The position numbers were made by a program, and so were the translations under genes. The notes below the pieces were generated by a model. That model ran no database searches and was not told where the DNA came from. It saw only the letters and a list, made by a program, of their open reading frames with translations. Below are positions 14,449 to 22,362 of a stretch of 37,269 nucleotides of DNA, piece after piece (the stretch's first letter is position 1; each line of letters starts with the position of its first letter). This DNA is from Bacillota bacterium (lineage in GTDB: Bacteria; Bacillota; Clostridia; Lachnospirales; Lachnospiraceae). The DNA lies in NCBI GenBank assembly GCA_023663285.1, contig JAMPHT010000033.1:1-37269 (forward strand), given 5' to 3'.

Positions 14449-15870
14449 TTAGGCGACCAGGAAAAACTTCACCAGGAAAATCGCCGACAGCACATAGGTC
14501 AGCACGGAGACATCCTTTGCCTTGCCTGTAAACAGCTTGATGACCGTGTAGGAGATCAGGCCGATACCGATGGCGTGTCCGATGGAGCCGGACACCGGCA
14601 TGGCGATCAGCATCAGCGCCGTGGGCACAGACTGGCAGATGTCGCTGAAATCAATATTTTTCAGCCCCGTGATCATCAGCACACCCACATAGATCAGAGC
14701 GGCCGAAGTAGCTGCGGGGGGAATCACTGCCGCCACGGGAGCCAGGAAAATGCAGGCCAGGAACACAATGCCCGTAGTCAGAGCCGTAAGTCCCGTCCGT
14801 CCGCCAGCTTCCACACCGGAGGCAGACTCCACAAAAGTGGTCACGGTGGAGGTGCCGGTTGCGGAGCCTACCACAGTACCTACCGCATCCGCCAGCAGAG
14901 CTTCCTTCATCTGGGGCATCTTTCCATCTTTGTCCAGCATACCTGCACGGCTTGCGGTGCCCACCAGGGTCCCGATGGTATCAAACATATCAATGATACA
15001 AAAGGTAACGATCAGCGTGATCACCGTGAACCAGCCGATCTGGGCAAAACCGCTGAAATTGAACTTAAACAGGGTTGTCTCCGCCATATCCTTAAAGGGC
15101 GGCAGGAAAGACGCGCCTGCCAGACCTGCAAAGGGATTGGTATGCAGGAATATAGCCTGTCCGGCCCAGTTGATAACGCTGGCCGCCAGCATTCCTAAGA
15201 TCACTGCAGCCTTGACGCCCTTCTGGGAAAGGATAATGATAACAAACAGGCCGATAAACATGGTCACAACAGTCAGAACCATTGCCGCATAGCTGTCTCC
15301 CATACTTGTCTTTGCAATGCTGGGAGTCAGCGCCCCGAAGAAATCCCGCATAACATAAAAGGAACTGGCGGGGCCTACACCGGCGTTGGAGCCCAGACCG
15401 ATATTCAACAGCATCATGCCGATAGCAGGCGCAATCCCCAGACGGACTCCCAGGGGAATGGCATCCACGATCTTCTCCCGCACATTCAGCACAGAGAGCA
15501 CCAGAAATACCAGCCCTTCCACCAGGATGATACAGAGAGCAGCCTGGAAGGAATCCAGATATGACATACCTGTCAGTCCCGCTATATTTGCCACCACCAC
15601 TGCAAAAAAGCTGTTCAGCCCCATGCCCGGCGCCATGGCAAAGGGTTTGTTTGCCACAAAGGCCATGACGAACATACCCACCGCTGAAGCGATACAGGTT
15701 GCCAGGAAAACGCCGTTCCACAGGCTTGTCCCCCGCTCCCCAAAGCCAACCAACAGATTGGGATTCAGGGCGATGATGTACGCCATCGTCATAAAGGTGG
15801 TCAGCCCGGCAATGATCTCCGTCCTGACTGTGGTTTTGTTCTCCTTCAGTTTAAAAACCTTTTCCAACAT
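14449..15870 (-). CDS. NCS2 (AzgA-type) purine permease
   Basis: A 473-residue membrane protein with about 12-14 hydrophobic segments. The N-terminal TEIIAGLTTFMTMAYIIALNP and NKPFAMAPGMGLNSFFA stretches are hallmarks of the AzgA/PbuG branch of the nucleobase:cation symporters, as are DMFDTIGTLVGTASRAGML and GTSTVTTFVESASGVEAGGRTG. Members take up adenine, guanine or hypoxanthine. The start at 15870 follows GAGGAGGAGATCGAG. It is the last gene of a salvage operon (pnp, cdd, amidohydrolase, permease), which supports a purine base as substrate. Element E3 lies directly after its stop codon. Confidence 0.93.
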   Translation of the reverse strand: MLEKVFKLKENKTTVRTEIIAGLTTFMTMAYIIALNPNLLVGFGERGTSLWNGVFLATCIASAVGMFVMAFVANKPFAMAPGMGLNSFFAVVVANIAGLTGMSYLDSFQAALCIILVEGLVFLVLSVLNVREKIVDAIPLGVRLGIAPAIGMMLLNIGLGSNAGVGPASSFYVMRDFFGALTPSIAKTSMGDSYAAMVLTVVTMFIGLFVIIILSQKGVKAAVILGMLAASVINWAGQAIFLHTNPFAGLAGASFLPPFKDMAETTLFKFNFSGFAQIGWFTVITLIVTFCIIDMFDTIGTLVGTASRAGMLDKDGKMPQMKEALLADAVGTVVGSATGTSTVTTFVESASGVEAGGRTGLTALTTGIVFLACIFLAPVAAVIPPAATSAALIYVGVLMITGLKNIDFSDICQSVPTALMLIAMPVSGSIGHAIGIGLISYTVIKLFTGKAKDVSVLTYVLSAIFLVKFFLVA

Positions 15871-15893
15871 TACTCGATCTCCTCCTCTTTCCT

Positions 15894-17195
15894 TCAGGTA
15901 TTTATAATGCGCTTAACGATCCTGTCGCATTTTGCATATATGTCCTCCACGCTCTCGCCAATGTTAAACTCGCCGTTCCGATACAGGATCCTGCCGTTTA
16001 TCATGGTCATGAGCACATTGGACTTACTGCCGCTGTACACCAGGTTCTTAGGAATATTGTGAATAGGCTGCATATTGGGCTGATGCAGATCCAGCAGGAT
16101 CAGATCCGCCAGCTTGCCCTTGGCCAGCACATCCGCCTTTGGCAGCCGCATTGCCTTTGCGCCGTTTACGGTAGCCATCCTCAGCACCCGCATGGCGTCC
16201 AGGCTGGCGGCGTCCTCCTCCCGCAGCTTGCTCAAGCCGGTCACCAGGAACATTTCCCGGAACATATCCAGACAATTGTTGCTGGCAGGCCCGTCCGTGC
16301 CGATAGCCACAGGGATCTTCCTCTTTTCAAACTCCGCCACCGGCGCGATCCCGCTGGCAAGCTTCATATTGGAAGCCGGATTGGTGACTGCGAACAGCCT
16401 GCGTCTGCGGAACAGCTCCATATCCTCCTCCGTCATGTGGACACAGTGATACCCGCCGCCCCCGTATTCAAATATCCCCATATTATCCAGAAACATGGCC
16501 GGGGTCACGCCATATCTCTCCTTACACTCCTCCACTTCCTTTTTCGTCTCCGCCAGATGGGTATAGACAGGAGCATGATATCTGTGGGCAAGCTGTGCCA
16601 CCCGGTAGATCAGCTCCTTGGAGCAGGTGTATTCCGCATGAAAGCCCAGTTGATAACTGATCAGGGGATCAGCCTTATTCCATTTCAGATACTCCTCCTC
16701 CATCTGCTCCAGGGAGGAACTGAAATCATTCAGCCCGCTGGTGAGCACACAGCGCATCCCCATGTCGATACAAGCCTCTGCAGACGCTCCGGGACTTAAA
16801 TACATCTCAAAGATGGAAGTGATGCCAGAGGTGAGATACTCCAGAACAGCCAGCCTGGTCAGATGATAAATGTCCTCCGCCGTCAGCTTTGCCTCCATGG
16901 GAAATATCTTCTCATTCAGCCACTGTTTAAGGGGCACATCATCCGCATAGGACCGCAGAAAGGTCATTGCGGAATGGGTGTGGGCATTCTTAAATCCCGG
17001 CATCAGCAGATTCTCCTTACAGTCCACCTCTACATCCCAGGTGATTCTGGGCACATTGCTGTCCCATTCGCTTTGCAGCTCCTCCCGGTCCGCCACATAG
17101 GCGATCTTGTCATTTTTTACCCAGACCTCACCCCTGAAAACCGGCCGGTTCTTCTCCATAGTCAAGATCCTTGCATTGTAAAGCCTGATGTTCAC
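15894..17195 (-). CDS. Amidohydrolase, probable MTA/SAH or purine deaminase
   Basis: This 433-residue enzyme belongs to the ATZ/TRZ branch of metal-dependent amidohydrolases. Metal and catalytic residues are in place: NAHTHSAMTFLR, LGFHAEYTCS, VYTHLAETKKE and VAIGTDGPASNNCLDMFRE. The last motif is typical of 5'-methylthioadenosine / S-adenosylhomocysteine deaminases, which make 5'-methylthioinosine or S-inosylhomocysteine and ammonia; guanine or adenosine deamination is an alternative. The GTG start overlaps the cdd stop codon in a GTGA, so translation is coupled. It sits between a cytidine deaminase and a purine permease in the salvage operon, consistent with deamination of purine nucleosides or bases. 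Confidence 0.88.
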   Translation of the reverse strand: MNIRLYNARILTMEKNRPVFRGEVWVKNDKIAYVADREELQSEWDSNVPRITWDVEVDCKENLLMPGFKNAHTHSAMTFLRSYADDVPLKQWLNEKIFPMEAKLTAEDIYHLTRLAVLEYLTSGITSIFEMYLSPGASAEACIDMGMRCVLTSGLNDFSSSLEQMEEEYLKWNKADPLISYQLGFHAEYTCSKELIYRVAQLAHRYHAPVYTHLAETKKEVEECKERYGVTPAMFLDNMGIFEYGGGGYHCVHMTEEDMELFRRRRLFAVTNPASNMKLASGIAPVAEFEKRKIPVAIGTDGPASNNCLDMFREMFLVTGLSKLREEDAASLDAMRVLRMATVNGAKAMRLPKADVLAKGKLADLILLDLHQPNMQPIHNIPKNLVYSGSKSNVLMTMINGRILYRNGEFNIGESVEDIYAKCDRIVKRIINT

Positions 17196-17620
17196 CTGAT
17201 CGATTCACCTCCAAATCCAAAGGGTTGGAGTTCCTCCAGCCGGTACTCCTGAAAATCCTCCGCGCTCTTTGCCACGATCACTTTAAAATCACTCCCGCAG
17301 AACTCCCGCATCACCTGCCTGCAGACGCCGCAGGGATAGGCGTAATCCACCGGCTCTTCCCCTTCCATGCCGCCTGCAATGGCAATAGCGGCAAAGCCTC
17401 TTTCCCCCTGGCTCACCGCCCGGAAAAAGGCTGTCCGCTCCGCGCAGTTTGTTGCGCCATAGGAGGCGTTTTCAATATTGCAGCCGGAAAAGATCTCTCC
17501 CCCCTTCGTCAAAAGCGCCGCTCCCACAGCGTAGTGGGAATATGGCACATAGGCGTTTTTTCTGGCTTCCAGCGCCGCCTGCACCAGCGCCGCCGCATCC
17601 GTCTTACTTTGTTTTTCCAT
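17192..17620 (-). CDS. cdd: Cytidine deaminase
   Basis: The enzyme converts cytidine and deoxycytidine to uridine and deoxyuridine. The homotetrameric-type signature is complete: AYVPYSHYAVGAAL, SGCNIENASYG, then NCAERTAFF with zinc ligand C59 and catalytic E61, and PCGVCRQVMREF with C97 and C100. Length, 142 residues, is usual. The ATG at 17620 follows AGGAGAAGAGG. It is followed by the amidohydrolase with a 4-bp overlap and preceded by pnp, from which it is separated only by the tail of element E2. The operon order joins pyrimidine and purine salvage. Confidence 0.95.
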   Translation of the reverse strand: MEKQSKTDAAALVQAALEARKNAYVPYSHYAVGAALLTKGGEIFSGCNIENASYGATNCAERTAFFRAVSQGERGFAAIAIAGGMEGEEPVDYAYPCGVCRQVMREFCGSDFKVIVAKSAEDFQEYRLEELQPFGFGGESIR

Positions 17621-17682
17621 CCTCTTCTCCTGTTTCATAAACCTGTAACCAATGAACCGCCGCAGGCACAAACCAATCCCAC

Positions 17683-17808
17683 GGAGTCTGCGACTCCGAG
17701 AAGAATCGCTTTCCTTGCGATTCTTCAGTGTGAGATTAGAATTCCTTTGTATGCGGATTTATCCGCATTATGCCCTCTGGCATGAGCATTAGAAATTCTT
17801 CTCACGCT
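17683..17808 (-). repeat. Composite palindromic element, copy E2 (inside the 3' end of pnp)
   Basis: Hairpins in order on the plus strand: GGAGTC/GACTCC (17683-17697), GAAGAATCGC/GCGATTCTTC (17700-17726), and an outer stem pairing AGTGTGAGATTAGAATT (from 17727) with AGAAATTCTTCTCAC (17791-17805). The outer stem encloses ATGCGGAT/ATCCGCAT (17751-17768). Unlike E1 and E3, which start after the stop codon, this copy has entered the reading frame: the pnp stop TGA (17725-17727) lies inside it. Confidence 0.82.
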
Positions 17809-18621
17809 TCGCACGGACTCCGTCACCAGCTTCTTGAAATTCGGCGCCGCCGCATCCGCTGCCGCCTGCACCTCCTCATGGCTCAAAGGTGTGGCCGTCA
17901 TCCCCGCCGCAAGATTGCAGATACAGGAAATACCGCATATTTTCATACCCATATGATTTGCCGCAATGGCTTCCACCACGGTGCTCATCCCCACTGCATC
18001 GCAGCCTAAGGTCCGCAGCAGGCGGATCTCCGCAGGAGACTCGAAAGATGGCCCCGTCAGCTGAGCGTATACCCCCTCCTGGAGGAAAATGCCGTTCTCT
18101 CTGGCTGTACTGCGGATGACCTGCTGCAACTCCTCGTCATACACCCGGCTCATGTCGGGAAATCTGACGCCCAGCTCGTCTATATTCGGCCCGATCAGCG
18201 GGTTGGGCGCGAAGACAGATATCTGATCCCTGATCAGCATCAGATCCCCTGCATGGAAGGAGGTGTTCACCCCGCCTGCCGCATTGGTGAGAAACAGTAT
18301 CCTCGCTCCCATCAGCTTCATCAGCCTTGTGGGAAGCACCACATCGCTGACAGGATACCCTTCATAATAATGCACTCTGCCCTTCATGCAGACCACAGGC
18401 GTTTCGTCCACATATCCGAAAATAAATCTGCCAGCGTGTCCCGGCACCGTGGATACAGGAAATCCGTCTATTTCACCGTAGGGCAGTTCATACTCCACCC
18501 GTATGCTTTCCGCGTAGTCTCCCAGACCTGACCCCAGGACAATGGCGGCCTCCGGCACAAAATCCGTCTTTTTCCGCACACAGTCGTAACATCTCATAAG
18601 CTTATCATACACTTCACCCAT
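17725..18621 (-). CDS. Purine nucleoside phosphorylase with repeat-encoded C-terminal tail
   Basis: The enzyme splits inosine, guanosine and their deoxy forms with phosphate into base and (deoxy)ribose-1-phosphate. The trimeric PNP family marks are present: IVLGSGLGDYAE (phosphate loop), TVPGHAGRF, RVHYYEGYP, LTNAAGGVN, YAQLTGPSFESPAEIR and AVGMSTVVEAIAANHMG. The usual protein ends soon after FKKLVTES; here about 26 more residues follow (VRRISNAHARG... to GILISH), encoded wholly by palindromic element E2. The ATG at 18621 follows GAGGGGGTGC. First gene of the salvage operon. The core is intact, so activity is expected; the effect of the tail is unknown. Confidence 0.94.
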   Translation of the reverse strand: MGEVYDKLMRCYDCVRKKTDFVPEAAIVLGSGLGDYAESIRVEYELPYGEIDGFPVSTVPGHAGRFIFGYVDETPVVCMKGRVHYYEGYPVSDVVLPTRLMKLMGARILFLTNAAGGVNTSFHAGDLMLIRDQISVFAPNPLIGPNIDELGVRFPDMSRVYDEELQQVIRSTARENGIFLQEGVYAQLTGPSFESPAEIRLLRTLGCDAVGMSTVVEAIAANHMGMKICGISCICNLAAGMTATPLSHEEVQAAADAAAPNFKKLVTESVRSVRRISNAHARGHNADKSAYKGILISH

Positions 18622-18661
18622 TTTGCAGCACCCCCTCGTTTTTAAATACCGCCTCGTCAAC

Positions 18662-18698
18662 CTTGTCTGCACAGCTTTTCAGGATCCGCACAGACAAG
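18662..18698 (-). promoter_or_regulatory. Hairpin in the pnp leader
   Basis: CTTGTCTG (18662-18669) pairs with CAGACAAG (18691-18698) in the short leader of the pnp operon. No T tract follows on the minus strand, so it is not a terminator. It lacks the conserved core of a purine riboswitch. It may be only an mRNA-stabilising stem. Confidence 0.4.
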
Positions 18699-18711
18699 CC
18701 GCTCTAACTTC

Positions 18712-18739
18712 ATTATACAGAAATCATTGAAAAAAGCAA
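18712..18739 (-). promoter_or_regulatory. Candidate sigma-A promoter of the salvage operon
   Basis: On the minus strand TTGCTT (18734-18739) and TATAAT (18712-18717) are separated by 16 bp. The -35 overlaps the T tract of the preceding terminator, a compact arrangement. Confidence 0.55.
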
Positions 18740-18776
18740 CGGTGGCAGACTGTAGAATTTCTCTACAGCTGCCACC
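18730..18776 (-). terminator. Terminator of the free-methionine sulfoxide reductase gene
   Basis: A long stem pairs GGTGGCAG..CTGTAGA (on the minus strand) with TCTACAG..CTGCCACC (18741-18776), followed by GTTGCTTTTTT. Its 5' arm includes the last codons and the TAG stop of the gene. Confidence 0.8.
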
Positions 18777-19227
18777 TCTCCCAGTCCACCTTATTTTCCA
18801 GCAGATCCACAATGCCCTGCAGTCCTGCACGATCCGCCTCTGTGAATCTGCTCTTCACAGGGCTGTCCAGATCCAGGACCCCTATCACCTGCCCGCCATA
18901 ATGAATGGGCAGAACCAGCTCCGCGCTGGAATTGCTGTCGCAGGCGATATGCCCCGGAAACTGATGGACATCCTCCACCAAAACAGCCCGATCAAGGGCT
19001 GCCGCAGTCCCACAGACCCCCTTTCCCACAGGGATCCGGATGCACGCAGCTTTCCCCTGAAAGGGCCCCAGCATCAATGAACCGCTCTCCAACAGGTAAA
19101 AGCCCGCCCAATTCAAGGCTTCCATATTTTCAAATAGTAGAGCCGCCGTGTTGGCAAGCGCCGGAAGCGGATGAGCTTCCCCCTCCAGCAGGCTGCTGCA
19201 CTGCTTTACCAGCATATTATAATCCAT
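18763..19227 (-). CDS. Free methionine-(R)-sulfoxide reductase (GAF type)
   Basis: This 154-residue single GAF-domain protein reduces free methionine-R-sulfoxide, protecting against oxidation. The three cysteines used by characterised fRMsr enzymes are all present: C62 in KAACIRIPVG, C72 in GVCGTAAA and C96 in FPGHIACDSNS. LNWAGFYLLESGSLMLGPFQG and PIHYGGQVIGVLDLDSP are family-typical. The ATG at 19227 follows AAGGAGGCGCTC. It is a single-gene unit with its own promoter and terminator. Confidence 0.93.
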   Translation of the reverse strand: MDYNMLVKQCSSLLEGEAHPLPALANTAALLFENMEALNWAGFYLLESGSLMLGPFQGKAACIRIPVGKGVCGTAAALDRAVLVEDVHQFPGHIACDSNSSAELVLPIHYGGQVIGVLDLDSPVKSRFTEADRAGLQGIVDLLENKVDWERWQL

Positions 19228-19325
19228 GAGCGCCTCCTTACTCCTGGTATGACTCTCCCTATGCTTCACTTGGCTAAATTCCCATCTGCTGCGTTGGTGT
19301 CGGCAGGCGTAATAGCTTTAACTTT

Positions 19326-19354
19326 ATTGTACCCCAAAAGCAGCCTGCTTTCAA
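19326..19354 (-). promoter_or_regulatory. Sigma-A promoter of the fRMsr gene
   Basis: On the minus strand TTGAAA (19349-19354) and TACAAT (19326-19331) are separated by 17 bp. The -35 lies about 20 bp from the stop codon of the preceding lipoprotein gene. Confidence 0.65.
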
Positions 19355-19374
19355 CCAAAACCGCTGCCGGCCCG

Positions 19375-21678
19375 TTAATTTCTCTCCGCCAGATACAGCC
19401 CTACACGGCTCTCCAGATGTTCGATAAGCATATCCTCCGTGATCGCGTCGGCAAAGTACAATTCCAATTCCTCACTGAGGATGTTCCGCAGCTCTATCGG
19501 GAAATACCTCTTGGGCTTTGCCTTATCGATCAGGTCATGCAGGGTTTCACCGTCCAATTCCCTGTTCAGGCTGTCCCCGATTACGACCTGGCCAAACCCC
19601 TCCTTCGCAACGGATGTATTTTTATTCATGGCGGCAATCTGCTCCTCCAGCACATCCCTGCGCACGCTTAGCAGGAAATTGATATCCCACCTTGCCCTTG
19701 ACTGACATTCATAGGAAAGACACATTTGGATAAATGCGCAGGCTATTTCCTTATCCTCCTTGGATGCCGTTCTGCGGACTGCCAGCGGAAAGTCATTACG
19801 TATATAATGAGCGGCTCCGTCCTTTGTGGGATAACCGATATAATTGACGTCCGGCCCATAACAAATGCGGTACAGCGTAATATGCTCCGGCTTGGAAACA
19901 GACAGCTCATTACAGAACACTCTCCCCGCCAGCATAGATCTGCCCGGATCTACCCTGTCATTGCGGACACAGTATTTTTTCGCCATCTCCAGCACTCTGC
20001 GAAACTCATCGCTGTCAAAATTTGTAGTTCCTGCTTCCGCATCCAGAAAATAGCTGTCTTCTATGCCATGGCTCAAAAAATTCATGATAAAATAGGTGCC
20101 GTAATCTCCCCCGTAAAGATTGAATATGGCCTCCAGCTCCGGTCTGTCGTCAACACCCTGTAAAAAGGTATCGTAATTCCAGTCCTTCAGATCGGTGTCT
20201 CCGGTCACTACCGTATCCAGTTCAAAATCCATCACAACGCCGTACAATGTCCCGTTGATCTTTCCCAGCTCCAGAGTGGAGGTCTCCAGCTCATCCAGGA
20301 TGCCCATCTGCTCCATCACCGCATCCAGCGGCTCCCACAGCTTTTCCTGTTCCTCAAAGCCTACCAGAAAGCCGTCGATCAGCACCGGACCCTTACCCGC
20401 GATCAGCTCCGTCAGCAGCGCTGTCTTATCGTAGTCGCTCTTCAGTTCAATATGACAGGTTGGATATTTTCTGTTAAACATTGCCGCCGCTGTCTGGTAA
20501 AACTCTAAATCCGCACCCTGCGACAGCGCAATTGTGACCTGATGGATCTCCACCTCCTCCGTAACAGGCTCCAGCCGCAGATAGTACGCATCCTTTGCGT
20601 CCTCATAGACAAGTGAAATATTTCCCGCCTCATCCGCCTGTATGACAGGTACCCCCGTCAGCAGGATCCCATGATTGCGCCAGAGATAGAGCGGCTCTAT
20701 TTCATTTCCGGACAAATCGCTTCGATACACGCCCTCCCCGTCCGCGTAGACCAGGGTATTGTCATCGAAAAGGGTATAACAATAAACCTCCTTTTTAGGC
20801 GCCGCCAGCGTCACCGTTCTGCCGCTTTCCCTGTCTGTACGCTGCAGAATCGTCGCCAGATCCGCCATATCTTCCACGGTACGCCAGGCAATGCTGCCGT
20901 CATACAGAGGGACAAATCCTCGAAACAGCTGGACGTTCCCGGAATATTCCGCCAGGATCTCCCCCTCCGCCGAAATGAACAAATAGCGCCACTCTTCTTC
21001 CTCCTTCTGCGCCAGATGGATCACTCCCTCGCCGTCTACTGCAAGACTGCAGTCCCAATAAAGATCGTATTGGCTGCTTCCGTTTAAAAAGTCCAGCGGA
21101 ACCTCCCTCACCGTTTCATTGTTTTCATCTTTTTCTGTGAGGAAAAAGCGGTAAATGTCTTCCTCTCCCTCCTGCGATTCCTGCAGTACACACTCTAACG
21201 CAGCATAATGATCCGTGCCGCAGACCGGTCCTGCTCCCCACAGCAGGTCTTCTCCTTCCAGCCTTATCGCATTTTTCCCGCCTTCTAACGTCGAAAAGGC
21301 AAGCTCATCCCAGTTCAGCTCCTGCTTAGCCAAAAAAGATTTATTATAATAATACGCTCTTGTGTTCCCCAGGAAAAACTGGCCCTTTATTCCTCCGCCC
21401 GGCGCTGCCGCCGCTATTTCTATCTGCTGCGGACCGTTTACCCAGGAATAGGCGTCCAATGAATTATCCTTTCCGGCCAGCTTAGAGATCGCAGACAGAT
21501 CCAAAACACTTTCCGGCCGGACGGGTTCATCCGTCCCATCCGTCTCACCCGTCCCGCTGACGTCTTGGACATCCTCCGTATCTACAGCTTCCGGGGAAGC
21601 TTTCCGTTCCGTACCGCACCCGCATAGCTGCGGGACAAGCATAACTGTTATCAGAATGCAGCTGATTATCTTTTTCAT
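19375..21678 (-). CDS. Large extracellular solute-binding-like lipoprotein with extra N-terminal domain
   Basis: A 767-residue surface lipoprotein (signal MKKIISCILITV, lipobox LCGC). After an acidic linker comes a region of about 330 residues that reads like a beta-propeller or WD-like domain (YDLYWDCSLAVDGEGVIHLA, GFVPLYDGSIAW, LVYADGEGVYRSDLSG). From about residue 375 a type-1 periplasmic sugar-binding fold begins (VTIALSQGADLEFYQTAAAMF), with NFDSDEFRRVLEMAKKYC and IGYPTKDG, ending in VGLYLAERN. The same two-domain plan and C-terminal marks occur at 34201-36486. No permease or ATPase gene is nearby, so a sensor or scavenging role is as likely as transport. It is co-transcribed with a small secreted Cys/His-rich protein 26 bp upstream. 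The start follows AAGGAGATCCC. Confidence 0.82.
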   Translation of the reverse strand: MKKIISCILITVMLVPQLCGCGTERKASPEAVDTEDVQDVSGTGETDGTDEPVRPESVLDLSAISKLAGKDNSLDAYSWVNGPQQIEIAAAAPGGGIKGQFFLGNTRAYYYNKSFLAKQELNWDELAFSTLEGGKNAIRLEGEDLLWGAGPVCGTDHYAALECVLQESQEGEEDIYRFFLTEKDENNETVREVPLDFLNGSSQYDLYWDCSLAVDGEGVIHLAQKEEEEWRYLFISAEGEILAEYSGNVQLFRGFVPLYDGSIAWRTVEDMADLATILQRTDRESGRTVTLAAPKKEVYCYTLFDDNTLVYADGEGVYRSDLSGNEIEPLYLWRNHGILLTGVPVIQADEAGNISLVYEDAKDAYYLRLEPVTEEVEIHQVTIALSQGADLEFYQTAAAMFNRKYPTCHIELKSDYDKTALLTELIAGKGPVLIDGFLVGFEEQEKLWEPLDAVMEQMGILDELETSTLELGKINGTLYGVVMDFELDTVVTGDTDLKDWNYDTFLQGVDDRPELEAIFNLYGGDYGTYFIMNFLSHGIEDSYFLDAEAGTTNFDSDEFRRVLEMAKKYCVRNDRVDPGRSMLAGRVFCNELSVSKPEHITLYRICYGPDVNYIGYPTKDGAAHYIRNDFPLAVRRTASKEDKEIACAFIQMCLSYECQSRARWDINFLLSVRRDVLEEQIAAMNKNTSVAKEGFGQVVIGDSLNRELDGETLHDLIDKAKPKRYFPIELRNILSEELELYFADAITEDMLIEHLESRVGLYLAERN

Positions 21679-21704
21679 GGGATCTCCTTGAATTCTGGAA
21701 TGGT

Positions 21705-22037
21705 TTATTTATGGCTGACACTATGCGTAGTCAATGCCAAATGTGTATGCGGCTCCAAATCACTATGAGTACTGCAGTATCGACATATGAATCTGCAATA
21801 ATTGTAATACTGGACTACGCGGCAGTCATTTTTGTATATCAGTTGATTCAAATGATCATACCCATATAAATACTGATGCGTCCCCAAATCCTTGCTGTAT
21901 CCTACGCCTGTTTTTAAGCATCTGTCAAAATGATGAACCCCATCCGGAGCATTCGCACAGACAGCGGCTGACGCAGGCAATGAACTGCATACAAAAACCG
22001 ACAATGCGATGCAAAATGCAAAAATTGTTTTTTTCAC
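21705..22037 (-). CDS. Small secreted Cys/His-rich protein, function unknown
   Basis: A 110-residue protein with a clear Sec signal peptide (KKTIFAFCIALSVFVCSSL, then ASA-like cleavage site near residue 24). The mature part of about 86 residues has six cysteines and about ten histidines and many tyrosines (HQYLYGYDHLNQLIY, RFICRYCSTHSDLEPHTH). Spaced Cys suggest disulfides or metal binding. The GTG start at 22037 follows GGAGGAAATCATA; the gene has its own strong promoter and a leader of about 150 bases. Its stop lies 26 bp before the large binding-protein-like lipoprotein, so they form an operon. I do not recognise the family. A secreted metal-binding or peptide-like signal is speculative. 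Confidence 0.75.
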   Translation of the reverse strand: MKKTIFAFCIALSVFVCSSLPASAAVCANAPDGVHHFDRCLKTGVGYSKDLGTHQYLYGYDHLNQLIYKNDCRVVQYYNYCRFICRYCSTHSDLEPHTHLALTTHSVSHK

Positions 22038-22193
22038 TATGATTTCCTCCTTCTCTAACCATTACTATTTTGTTCCCGCTTTTTCGATTCCACTATCTCC
22101 TGCTGTTTCCAATCTGCCTGCGGCATGAACAATTTCATTACATATCATACCTCAGCAAAGCAGTACAGTTTACTTACTATGCGGTGCACACCT

Positions 22194-22222
22194 ATTATAT
22201 ATCAGCACAATATCAGCGTCAA
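22194..22222 (-). promoter_or_regulatory. Sigma-A promoter of the secreted-protein / binding-lipoprotein operon
   Basis: On the minus strand TTGACG (22217-22222) and TATAAT (22194-22199) are separated by 17 bp. It lies in the 325-bp gap 22038-22362, which otherwise holds the spoIVA terminator and an AT-rich leader of about 150 bases with nothing else recognisable. Confidence 0.75.
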
Positions 22223-22290
22223 TAGTTTGTTGTATTAAGCTATCGTTAATGCTTGATTTAACCATAACAACATTATATTGTATCTGCAGG

Positions 22291-22333
22291 CGCACAAAAC
22301 AGCACCCGGTCTGTAAACAAACAGACCGGGTGC
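22291..22333 (-). terminator. Terminator of spoIVA
   Basis: A perfect 13-bp stem, GCACCCGGTCTGT / ACAGACCGGGTGC (22302-22314 and 22321-22333), has a 6-base loop and is followed on the minus strand by TGTTTTGTG. Confidence 0.88.
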
Positions 22334-22362
22334 CGTGCCTGCACGAGCATAAAGTCATGTAG

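Noticed and set aside
8421-17808. Palindromic elements as IS or MITE remnants
   Set aside because: No transposase fragment, terminal inverted repeats of an IS, or target duplications could be seen; kept as an element family of unknown kind.
18622-18704. Purine riboswitch in front of pnp
   Set aside because: There is one simple hairpin but no three-way junction or conserved loop sequences of the purine class.
19260-19300. Another copy of the TTGGCT-core repeat
   Set aside because: Only the CACTTGGCT word is shared; the flanking blocks are absent.
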